DNA from: Lentibacillus kapialis
GTDB lineage: Bacteria > Bacillota > Bacilli > Bacillales > Amphibacillaceae
Direction: 5' to 3'
Length of the DNA: 53,765 nucleotides
NCBI RefSeq assembly: GCF_014646635.1
Contig: NZ_BMNQ01000016.1
Coordinates: forward strand, 1-53,765
The notes beneath the pieces are model-generated. The model was not told the DNA's origin. It ran no database searches and saw only the letters and a list, made by a program, of their open reading frames with translations. Both the position numbers and the translations under genes were made by a program. Each line of letters opens with the position of its first letter. The first letter of the stretch is position 1. Below are positions 26,577-33,605 of this stretch, one piece after another.

Positions 26577-26730
26577 CTATAATACGATTAATATCATTAC
26601 ATGGAGGGGGCACATTGATGAAAATGCGAAAGGGATGAATAATTGTATTACAGATCGGGATGTACCGGCAGCTATGTGGGGCATGGCAGCGGCGATATCA
26701 CGCCATTGCCTTCTCAAATTGATGGGACCC

Positions 26731-27115
26731 CGCGCGAAATTGAGGCTGCCTCGCGCGAAATCAGGGCTGCCTCGCGCGAAATTGAGGCTGCCTCGCGTGA
26801 AATCAGGGTTGCCTCGCGCGAAATTGAAGCTGCCCCGCGCGAAATTGAGGCTGCCTCGCGCGAAATTGAAGCTGCCTCGCGCGAAATTGAAGCTGCCTCG
26901 CGCGAAATCGAGGCTGCCTCGCGCGAAATCAGGGCTGCCTCGCGCGAAATTGAGGCTGCCTCGCGCGAAATTGAGGCTGCCTCGCGCGAAATCAGGGCTG
27001 CCTCGCGCGAAATTGAAGCTGCCCCGCGCGAAATCAGGACTGCCTCGCGCGAAATTGAGGCTGCCTCGCGCGAAATCGGGGCTGCCTCGCGCGAAATTGA
27101 GGCTGCCTCGCGCGA
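26731..27115. repeat. Tandem array of 21-bp units (18 full copies)
   Basis: Eighteen complete units and one partial unit of consensus GCCTCGCGCGAAATTGAGG + CT run head to tail with no length variation. Units differ mainly at ATTGAGG, ATTGAAG or ATCAGGG. Each unit is GC-rich and self-complementary (GCCTC with GAGGC around GCGCGAAATT). Because 21 is a multiple of three, long open frames appear on both strands (heptads such as REIEAAS or FARGSLN), which probably reflects the repeat rather than real proteins. It abuts the stop codon of the ion-channel-like gene at 27121. Between 26577 and 26730 there is a TATAAT and a GGAGGGGG but no convincing gene. Confidence 0.95.
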
Positions 27116-27120
27116 TCTTG

Positions 27121-27759
27121 TTATTTCCCTGAGTCAACTTGCCGTTGCTCACTTGGATCAGATTTTATCCGCTTATAAACAGCATCAAGTCGATTAAATA
27201 CCCACTGCAGGGCAAGTCCTTGAATCGCAATGCCAAGAACGGAGACCACGGTCAGTGTCCAGACCGACATGGACTGGTCAATTTCAAACACCCTATGGCC
27301 AAAGAAGAGCAAGTAGCCAAAGACCACGAACAATCCTTCAAAATAGGTGCTTACAGAGTTCTCGATTTTCCAGATAAGGGCACCTTCTGTAAGCAGCAAA
27401 AGCAGAACAATGAACAGGATCAGTGATTTTGACTGAATCGTCAGCTTTTCAACAAAGGGCACGACATAGTATTTTGTGATTGTTTTTATACGAAAAAAAT
27501 AGATGATCCTTACGATTCTGGCCATCTGGAAAAATTGATCAAATGGGATAATCGCGATTAACAGGAAGGGATTTTGCTTGATAAAATCCCATTTTGCATC
27601 CGATAAGACAGTACGAACCATAAAATCGGCAAAGAACACAGCCCATACAATCCAGCTAATTGTCGAATTATAGGTATCATCTGTCCAAACCGTTATAATA
27701 GTAAGCATAACGAGTATAATCATGATGCCTTCATAAATGATCTTTGCCACTTTTTGCAT
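27121..27759 (-). CDS. Ion-channel-like membrane protein
   Basis: A 212-aa membrane protein resembling the voltage-gated channel superfamily in layout. Helices lie at about 8-26, 33-52 and 64-80, an S4-like basic stretch at MARIVRIIYFFRIKT, and further helices at about 112-130 and 168-190. The pore region (VFGYLLFFGHRVFEID) lacks the potassium filter TVGYG, so ion selectivity is unclear or it may not conduct. The tail is charged (RIKSDPSEQRQVDSGK). The ATG follows GAAGAGGG. The stop codon is only 6 bp from the 21-bp tandem array, so the array is in its 3' untranslated region. Confidence 0.8.
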   Translation of the reverse strand: MQKVAKIIYEGIMIILVMLTIITVWTDDTYNSTISWIVWAVFFADFMVRTVLSDAKWDFIKQNPFLLIAIIPFDQFFQMARIVRIIYFFRIKTITKYYVVPFVEKLTIQSKSLILFIVLLLLLTEGALIWKIENSVSTYFEGLFVVFGYLLFFGHRVFEIDQSMSVWTLTVVSVLGIAIQGLALQWVFNRLDAVYKRIKSDPSEQRQVDSGK

Positions 27760-27800
27760 GGTTTGTCCCTCTTCCAGTTAGCTGATATCACCTATTATAT

Positions 27801-27828
27801 TAAAAAAACCAGGGAAGTGTAACCCTGG
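27801..27828 (-). terminator. Intrinsic terminator after the small GNAT-like gene
   Basis: The minus strand has CCAGGG, an 8-nt loop, CCCTGG and seven T residues. It lies 28 bp beyond the stop codon at 27856. Confidence 0.9.
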
Positions 27829-27855
27829 CTGATTTCACAATGATGATACCTGTTA

Positions 27856-28131
27856 TTAGGCGAGTACATCTTTGTATTCAGGCGTCTCTTCTATTTTCTT
27901 TTTGGCATATGAACACGTAGGATAAATTGTCTTCCCCTCATCACGTGCATAAGAAACCATCTTTCCAACAAGCTTACCGGCGATTCCTTCACCACGAAGT
28001 TCTTCTGTTACATACGTATGATCGACATTCAGCACCTGTTCGCCGCTTTCCTTAAACGTGATTTCCGCCTTTGGATCATGTTCATTTTCACCGATATAAA
28101 ATTTGTGATCACCTTTTTTGATATCTTCCAT
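27856..28131 (-). CDS. Small GNAT-like N-acetyltransferase (YjdJ/YidJ type)
   Basis: A 91-aa protein of the short GNAT subgroup, of which B. subtilis YjdJ and human GATD/NATD1 are members. Diagnostic segments are VDHTYVTEELRGEGIAGKLV (acetyl-CoA pyrophosphate-binding loop), YARDEGKTIYPTCSYAKK and the terminal YKDVLA. It probably transfers acetyl groups from acetyl-CoA to a small molecule or protein, but the substrate is unknown across the family. The ATG at 28131 has GGAGG 8 nt upstream and is preferred to the TTG one codon earlier. It is a single-gene unit with its own terminator. Confidence 0.85.
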   Translation of the reverse strand: MEDIKKGDHKFYIGENEHDPKAEITFKESGEQVLNVDHTYVTEELRGEGIAGKLVGKMVSYARDEGKTIYPTCSYAKKKIEETPEYKDVLA

Positions 28132-28241
28132 CAAGATTACCTCCTTCTTTTAAAAGGTTCGCTGCTTCCCTTCCCCAATTTCTAAACATTGAGATTTATA
28201 TTTACATTTTTCCCGTTTACAGCAAAAATAATCTTTTAGCC

Positions 28242-29183
28242 TTAACCAACCCACGGACCCGTAACTATAATGGCAACAACAAAGATGACCATCAAATAAT
28301 TCACCGAAACCATAAACATTTTATCCGCCCATTTTCGGGTATCTTTAACAAACAGACCGCTGATCGCCAAGGCAAAGTATCCGATATTAAGTAATGTTGC
28401 AATGACAACAAATGCGGTACCAAGTGAAAACAGATAAAACGGCAGCGGTAAAAGACATGTGATATAAATAACCATCTGCCGCTTCGTCATTTCCATGCCA
28501 TGAACGACCGGCAGCATCGCAACATTTGCCGCTTTGTATTCATCATACTTCCGGATAGCAATCGCAAATGTATGCGGCATCTGCCAAATGAAAATCATCA
28601 ATGCAAGCATAACCGGAACAATATTAGACACTGGTGCTAGCGCAGCCCAGCCTATTAACGGTGTTACTGCGCCGGAAATACTGCCTATGACTGTATTTAG
28701 TGTATAGCGGCGCTTTGACCACATCGTGTAAAGCACAACATAGGTAAACCATCCAACAAGTGCATAAATAACAGCCTCCAGTGTGGTAAAGGCTAACATC
28801 ACTATACCACTGACGCTTGACGCCACGCCAATCCACAGAACTGTGCGAAGCCCGATATTGCCGGTAACAGTCGGACGCGTTTGTGTCCTGTTCATCACAG
28901 TATCAATATCGACATCATACCAGTTATTAAGGACAAGTGCTCCGCCCATCACAAGTGTGCTGCCAATGATCGTCAATAAAAATATACCAAAATTGGCTGC
29001 AAAGGAAGCGTCGGTAAAATAGACGGCAAGCCAAAATCCTGCAAAAATCGGAACAGCATTGGCAATCAGCACCGGAAGTTTAAAAAGTGACTTCATGTCC
29101 GCCGCGATTGAAGTTTGGTCTTCTTTCTCTGATGCAAAATCAGTACTACTTAAATCTGATGAGGTGACAACTTGCCTGCTCAT
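28242..29183 (-). CDS. ctaB: Protoheme IX farnesyltransferase (heme O synthase)
   Basis: A polytopic UbiA-family prenyltransferase of 313 aa. The Asp-rich site NNWYDVDIDTVMNRTQTRP binds farnesyl diphosphate, and LYTMWSKRRYTLNTVIGSI is the second conserved loop. It makes heme O from heme B for terminal oxidases. The hydrophilic first 45 residues are usual in Bacillaceae CtaB. Of several in-frame ATGs, 29183 (MSRQVVTSSDLS) is chosen because GAGAGG lies 9 nt upstream. CtaA and oxidase genes are not beside it; it stands alone among repeats. Confidence 0.92.
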   Translation of the reverse strand: MSRQVVTSSDLSSTDFASEKEDQTSIAADMKSLFKLPVLIANAVPIFAGFWLAVYFTDASFAANFGIFLLTIIGSTLVMGGALVLNNWYDVDIDTVMNRTQTRPTVTGNIGLRTVLWIGVASSVSGIVMLAFTTLEAVIYALVGWFTYVVLYTMWSKRRYTLNTVIGSISGAVTPLIGWAALAPVSNIVPVMLALMIFIWQMPHTFAIAIRKYDEYKAANVAMLPVVHGMEMTKRQMVIYITCLLPLPFYLFSLGTAFVVIATLLNIGYFALAISGLFVKDTRKWADKMFMVSVNYLMVIFVVAIIVTGPWVG

Positions 29184-29283
29184 CCTATTCATCCTCTCAG
29201 TTAGCATATAGTGACATTTCATTGAGTGGGGTGATTTTTCCCACTGACAATAATCGGTTTACTATACCTTACTACACGATTCA

Positions 29284-29340
29284 TTAGAAAAACTCGGCAT
29301 TCGCCTCGTCTTTTAGCGAGTGTTTCGTATAAGGTCATAT
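29284..29340 (+). repeat. 90-bp hairpin repeat, truncated copy
   Basis: It opens TTAGAAAAACTCGGCATTCG, matches the hairpin half with changes, and ends at AAGGTCAT without the TTTATACTTTCTGACG tail. It lies between ctaB and the two-gene nucleotidyltransferase module. Confidence 0.65.
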
Positions 29341-29349
29341 CTTACAAAC

Positions 29350-29727
29350 CTATACCGGCTCCAATGTATCTTCATTATAGAATACATTTCGGCTGGCGAA
29401 CTCTTTTGGTGCAGTTATGATCCTTTTAATGCGAGCTATGCTTGCACTTTCGACTCCGGGTGTATAAGGCGTATCCAGCTTTAATTTTGCTGAATATATC
29501 CAATTGGGCAATGTTGCATGTTTTTGCCTGTTACCGACATATTCGATGACTGCAGCAACCTTTGTCAGCTTATCCCGATCTGATTCACTTAGATTGTCTA
29601 TCTTCTGTTCTTCAAAATTCAGCTCATCAAAATATTTTACATAATCGGTTGAATACAAATCAATGAGCAGATTCGTTAATGCAAAATTAAAATCAGCGGC
29701 CTGTATTATACCGTGAACTCTTTCCAT
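29350..29727 (-). CDS. Partner protein of the nucleotidyltransferase module
   Basis: A 125-aa soluble protein, mostly helical, that I cannot place in a characterised family. LPNWIYSAKLKLDTPYTP and the terminal ASRNVFYNEDTLEPV resemble sequences I associate with short partners of DUF6036-type nucleotidyltransferases. Its start lies inside the end of the 186-aa gene (22-bp overlap), so the two are translationally coupled. The arrangement suggests a two-component toxin-antitoxin or defence pair, with this protein as either regulator or target-binding subunit (inference). Confidence 0.65.
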   Translation of the reverse strand: MERVHGIIQAADFNFALTNLLIDLYSTDYVKYFDELNFEEQKIDNLSESDRDKLTKVAAVIEYVGNRQKHATLPNWIYSAKLKLDTPYTPGVESASIARIKRIITAPKEFASRNVFYNEDTLEPV

Positions 29728-30266
29728 GATTTACCCAGATCCTTTCCGACATAATTCAGGAACATTTTTTGCCTGTCGCGCAAAAACTTTCTGCCGATAT
29801 ATTTATCGAAAATTCCAAGCACTTGATCCAGCGTCTCAATTCCAAGAAAATCAATTAAGTATTCCGCATCAGTAAAGTCCCTGAATGGTTCCGCTCTTGA
29901 TGATAATATTTTCATGGCCAGCATCTGCTCTGCGCTGGGTCCGAATACTTTGAGGTGCTTGTAAGTGAATAATTCTTCCAGTTCCTCATTTTTAACATAC
30001 TTTAATGGCTCTTTAATATCCTGATTAATCCACTCTTTATCTAACTTGTACGTTTCAGCAATATCAGTCAATATAGCTTCAATTTGTGGTGATGTTTCAA
30101 ATATCGCGTCAATATCTTTTGTCGCCGGTCTGACATCGAAAGAGATCATCATGACCGTTCCACCATATATGTTTAACGACATGTTCAACATATTTTCCCC
30201 GAGACGCTCATCCAATACGTCGAGAATTTCCAGAAATAGCTCTTTTGAGATCTTTTCTGTAGCCAT
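29706..30266 (-). CDS. Nucleotidyltransferase-like protein (DUF6036/AbiEii-type)
   Basis: A 186-aa protein. The segment NIYGGTVMMISFDVRPATKDIDAIF has the GG-(x)n-R-x-T-x-D-I-D pattern of the nucleotidyltransferase fold, with DID as metal-binding acids. The later EQMLAMKILSSRAEPFRDFTDAEYLI is typical of AbiEii/DUF6036 proteins, which use an aligned Lys and Asp. The ATG has AAAGGAG 9 nt upstream, with a TGATATAAT extended -10 about 110 bp before. It overlaps the 125-aa partner gene. Members of this fold act as toxins that modify tRNA or protein, but the real activity here is unknown. Confidence 0.75.
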   Translation of the reverse strand: MATEKISKELFLEILDVLDERLGENMLNMSLNIYGGTVMMISFDVRPATKDIDAIFETSPQIEAILTDIAETYKLDKEWINQDIKEPLKYVKNEELEELFTYKHLKVFGPSAEQMLAMKILSSRAEPFRDFTDAEYLIDFLGIETLDQVLGIFDKYIGRKFLRDRQKMFLNYVGKDLGKSWKEFTV

Positions 30267-30375
30267 ATGAACAATCTCCTTTATCTGAACCGATTATTCA
30301 CGCTTATAACAGTAACGACGTGGCGCATTTCCCTTTGGATAACGACACAGAATCGCCCAAAACATACTTTTCTTT

Positions 30376-30389
30376 ATTATATCATGTTT
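30376..30389 (-). promoter_or_regulatory. Extended -10 promoter of the nucleotidyltransferase module
   Basis: The minus strand reads TGATATAAT (TGnTATAAT), with TATAAT at 30376-30381. No good -35 is visible. Confidence 0.4.
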
Positions 30390-30424
30390 CAGTTCTGCAT
30401 GCCCGACTTCACAAAAATGTCATC

Positions 30425-31265
30425 CTAATCAATCCGCAGCACCTCGTATTTAAATCCTAAATACTGATAATGTTGCCGTTGGTACATCTCCCTTGCTGTA
30501 TCCTCGCCATCAGCAACCAGGATAATGATCCGGTCCTGGAACTTGTCCATGACAAATCGCTGCAATTGACCGCCGATACCTCTTCGCTGCATTGTCTCTC
30601 GGACGTTCAGGTCATCTATTTCCACGATGGAATCTGATACAATCACATTCATCGTTCCTGCAGGATTACCTTTATAATAAGCGAGCACTTTTATATTGTT
30701 TTTATCGTTAAATTGCTTCTGATTCAGATGCACCTTTTCATTGGCAAACGTTTCCCCGTTTTGCTTATCCGTTTCATACTGCAAGTTAATGAAATCATTC
30801 AAATTGGGCTCAAAAACTTCCTCAACCCGGATATCCGGGTTATCCTGTTGAACCGGAAAATCGCTTGGTTCAATGGCATATAATTCGATAAATCCAATGT
30901 CACATCCATTACTTTCCATATACCTCTGCAACTCCGGTGTCGGTTTCTTATTTTCCGGAAACACAAATTTTAAATGCATCTGATTGTGTTTCTGATGGAA
31001 TTTATTTTAGAAAAACTCGGCATTCGCCTCGCCTTATAGCGAATGCCGAAGCTTTTCTTATAAGGTCATCCATAATTTATACTTTCTGACGTTATAAAAA
31101 ATCCTCTGTATACCTAAATTCTTCCAGTGAAGGCATTTGTTTAAATTCAATAAAATTACTGTCATATCGGATCAGCATCTCCGGATAATGATAATGTCTA
31201 TATTGCGCATTCTCCTCGACAATATACCCTATCGTCTCGATATCTTCAAATGTTGGTTTCTCCAT
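30425..31265 (-). pseudogene. GNAT acetyltransferase gene split by the 90-bp repeat
   Basis: The 5' fragment (31092-31265, ATG after GGGGGG) encodes 57 residues ending SLEEFRYTEDFL, then hits TAA at the edge of the repeat. Downstream of the repeat (31007-31097) the frame resumes at about 31000 as KFHQKHNQMHLKFVFPENKK and continues to 30425 with the GNAT acetyl-CoA loop MQRRGIGGQLQRF. Joined, the parts give a protein of about 255 residues, normal for this type of two-part GNAT protein. The 184-aa frame starting at 30979 has no ribosome site. The C-terminal fragment carries a complete acetyl-CoA-binding fold, so a residual product is possible but unlikely. Confidence 0.8.
31007..31097 (+). repeat. 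90-bp hairpin repeat, copy inside the GNAT gene
   Basis: A full copy, TTAGAAAAACTCGGCATTCG to TTTCTGACGTTATAA. The hairpin arms CGGCATTCGC and GCGAATGCCG pair perfectly. It interrupts the acetyltransferase frame described at 30425-31265, so this copy was inserted after the gene was established. Confidence 0.85.
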
Positions 31266-31320
31266 TTGTAACCCCCCTGCTATATGGCAACTGTCTTATG
31301 AAACAGTTCTATTATACCAG

Positions 31321-31355
31321 AAAAACAGAAACCACATTAGCGCGGTTTCTGTTTT
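31321..31355 (-). terminator. Intrinsic terminator after the YeeE/TsuA-like gene
   Basis: AAAAACAGAAACC pairs with GGTTTCTGTTTTT around a 9-nt loop. The arms end in A and T runs, so it can act on both strands. Confidence 0.85.
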
Positions 31356-31442
31356 TCATTCGGCTTTCATTTTCACCTTAAGCTGTTGCAGGTGTTGCTT
31401 TACGCTCTTTCGTTTTAAAGCAGCAATCAATGCGAATACGGC

Positions 31443-32702
31443 CTAACAAAACGAGTCCTTTGATTTTGGAACCGATAAGCCAAACTTCGGCCTGAGATAC
31501 AGCGCTACGAATGTTCCTGCCAGTGCCATAATACCCCAAATATAGCCGTGCAGGCTAAATGATGCAATGCCACCGAAATATGCACCGATATTGCAACCAA
31601 ACGCCAATCGGGCGCCGTATCCCATAAGTAGTCCGCCTATAATAGATGCGGTGGCATTTTTGCCGGTAATCTTGGAAAATTTGAAAAGTCCGCCGGTAGC
31701 TGAAGCAAGAAACGCACCAAGGATAACACCAAAGTTGAGAATAGTGGTGGAGTCAGCAAAAATTGATGATTCCAATGCTGCTGCGTTCTCCCCCTGCCAG
31801 TAACCCCAGCTGGCAACGTCCACACCAAAAAATTGGACAGTTTTGGATCCCCATAAGGCAAAAGCTGATGTAATGCCCCATGGTGTTCCCCGGGTCATTA
31901 ACGTTAAGGCGTTCAGCAGCGCTAACACCACCGCTGCTGCGAACAACGGCCATGAACCGCGGAAAATGCGTTTCCATCCTGCAGCAGATGGTTTCGGTGC
32001 CATTTTCGGCGGCTGTTTCTTCTTCTCCACAACTAACGTAATCCAGGCAATCAGGCCAAACAATACAATCGATACTATCCAGGCGCCGCCATAACCAAAT
32101 CCTGTTGATGTTGCCAGTGAGACAGGTTCAAATGCCGGCAGATCTTCTGTCCAAAAAGGCAGATGATGCGCTCCAACCGTTGCACCGACAACAAAGAATA
32201 GTAGCGTGATAAACATAACGGAACGCCCGCCACCGACTGCGTAGAGTGTTCCAGACGCACACCCGCCGCCAAGCTGCATACCAACACCAAACATAAAGGC
32301 ACCAACGAAAAGACTAACGCCTATCGGTGAGACATAACCGGAAACACCGCCTTCAAAAAACGCGTACCCAAATGCCAGAATCGGTGCAAATAATGTAACA
32401 GCAACCGCCAACATGAACAGGTGTGACCTTAGTGCCTTCCCATTCCCAACCGAAGCCAATCTACGGAACGCTGATGTGAAACCAAAACGGGCATGGAATA
32501 ATGTATACCCAACTAAAAGACCGATTACAAGCAGTAACGACTGTACGCTGTTCTGTGTTGCCAAGAGGTAAACGAGCAGAATCGCTCCGACAATCAGACC
32601 GCCAATGATCAATGGCATTTGCGGTTTATTTAGTTCGCTATTTTTTTGCTGCGCCGGGTCCTTCACGTCATCTACCAACTGAACTTTTGCAGTGGAACTC
32701 AT
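31443..32702 (-). CDS. YeeE/YedE (TsuA-like) sulfur-compound transporter
   Basis: A 419-aa membrane protein with about ten or more helices made of two homologous halves. The conserved cysteine motifs of the YeeE/TsuA thiosulfate transporter family are GGGCASGTLYAVGGG and ARLAFGCNIGAYFGGI, where cysteines relay thiosulfate through the membrane. Bacterial relatives import thiosulfate or related sulfur compounds. The first 30 residues are cytoplasmic and charged. It has its own sigma-A promoter (32751-32779) and terminator. No TusA-like sulfur carrier gene is adjacent. The ribosome site is AAAGGATG. Confidence 0.88.
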   Translation of the reverse strand: MSSTAKVQLVDDVKDPAQQKNSELNKPQMPLIIGGLIVGAILLVYLLATQNSVQSLLLVIGLLVGYTLFHARFGFTSAFRRLASVGNGKALRSHLFMLAVAVTLFAPILAFGYAFFEGGVSGYVSPIGVSLFVGAFMFGVGMQLGGGCASGTLYAVGGGRSVMFITLLFFVVGATVGAHHLPFWTEDLPAFEPVSLATSTGFGYGGAWIVSIVLFGLIAWITLVVEKKKQPPKMAPKPSAAGWKRIFRGSWPLFAAAVVLALLNALTLMTRGTPWGITSAFALWGSKTVQFFGVDVASWGYWQGENAAALESSIFADSTTILNFGVILGAFLASATGGLFKFSKITGKNATASIIGGLLMGYGARLAFGCNIGAYFGGIASFSLHGYIWGIMALAGTFVALYLRPKFGLSVPKSKDSFC

Positions 32703-32750
32703 TTATAAAACATCCTTTACCTATCGTTTTACTTGGATTTATTTTATATC

Positions 32751-32779
32751 ATAATACAGGGGAATTGGTTTTGTGTCAA
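32751..32779 (-). promoter_or_regulatory. Sigma-A promoter of the YeeE/TsuA-like gene
   Basis: A near-consensus promoter: TTGACA (32774-32779), a 17-nt spacer, TATTAT (32751-32756), about 45 bp upstream of the start codon. Confidence 0.8.
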
Positions 32780-32977
32780 AATGTTTTTCGTTTAGAAATT
32801 AAAACAAACCTTTATACCATTCCAGACATGGCTTCATCAATTTTTGTGACCTCAAGCGAAAATTGTACACAAATTATGTCCATCACTTATGCACAACGAC
32901 TTATCAATGTCGTATGAACATCCGATCCCGATAGGCATATATTATAAATGAGTTATCATAAAGGAGTTGTCATACTA

Positions 32978-33208
32978 ATGGAAAAGTGGCTTGGCAGTTT
33001 AAAAACCAAAAACCCTCAGGAGGGATTTGAATTAGCTATTACACTGGCGCAGAAAGGTGTGCAATACACACAACCGTCTGAAAAGATTAGAAAAAAATTG
33101 CGTCCTAAATACTCAACTAATGCAAAGAGTCTAATAGCTGCTTCTCAGGTTATTGCCATAAATTTTCAAACAGTAGCTGCGGCAAATAACTATTGGAAAA
33201 AAACCTGA
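32978..33208 (+). CDS. Hypothetical small protein, 76 aa
   Basis: I do not recognise the family. The 76-residue basic protein has no membrane segment or cysteine, and reads as two or three helices (EGFELAITLAQKGVQ, KSLIAASQVIAINFQTVAAA). The ATG at 32978 has AAAGGAG 11 nt upstream. An earlier ATG at 32948 has no ribosome site. It is divergent from the YeeE-like gene. A hairpin of 12 bp (AAGCGTCAAATA with TATTTGACGCTT, 33237-33289) lies 30 bp downstream. It may be a species-specific gene. Confidence 0.6.
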   Translation: MEKWLGSLKTKNPQEGFELAITLAQKGVQYTQPSEKIRKKLRPKYSTNAKSLIAASQVIAINFQTVAAANNYWKKT

Positions 33209-33308
33209 ATAGGATGCTTTCTCACTATTAATATGTAAGCGTCAAATAATCCCCGCCTGCTTGAAATCAGGAAGTATATTTGACGCTTAATGGCTGTCTT
33301 ATTTATAA

Positions 33309-33520
33309 GAGGTTGTTCAAAAAGTCCGGTAAAAATGACACTTCGAATTTCTTCGTTGGCTTGTTTCTCCGCTCCTTGGAAAAGAACACCACTTTTCCTG
33401 CGTGCGATGCAGATTCATGGAAGCATTACTTATGCTCATGTATTTAAAAGCATACATTCCGCTGCTCGAAACTGCGCCGCCTCGAACTTCTTGGTCCTTT
33501 TTATCCTCCTTTTTGAACAC
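33309..33520 (-). mobile_element. MITE-like element, longer copy
   Basis: About 212 bp between GGTTGTTCAAAAAG and CTTTTTGAACAC, which form terminal inverted repeats (GTTCAAAAAG with CTTTTTGAAC). It is the inverted, longer counterpart of 26426-26576 and contains the middle segment missing there. The 393-bp gap 33209-33601 holds this element, the hairpin of the preceding gene and a 90-bp repeat copy, with no gene. Confidence 0.65.
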
Positions 33521-33536
33521 TCTATAACATTAGAAA

Positions 33537-33605
33537 TTATAGATGACCTTATAAGATAATCTTCGGCACTCGCTATAAGTCAAGGCGAATGCCGAGTTTT
33601 TCTAA
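33537..33605 (-). repeat. 90-bp hairpin repeat at the end of rlmD
   Basis: On the minus strand it begins TTAGAAAAACTCGGCATTCG and loses the last part of the tail. The TAG that stops rlmD is the TAG of the repeat's first four bases, so the repeat defines the C-terminus of that gene. Confidence 0.75.

Noticed and set aside
26731-27115. CRISPR array
   Set aside because: Units are contiguous 21-mers without unique spacers, and no cas gene is nearby.
26545-27197. Three long overlapping reading frames on both strands of the tandem array
   Set aside because: A 21-bp repeat without stop codons automatically keeps three frames open on each strand. None has a well-placed start, and the heptads look like a by-product of the DNA repeat. 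I kept only the repeat and noted the coding possibility.
30425-30979. Independent 184-aa acetyltransferase
   Set aside because: The start has no ribosome site, and the missing N-terminal part lies beyond the repeat, so it is treated as the 3' half of a split gene.
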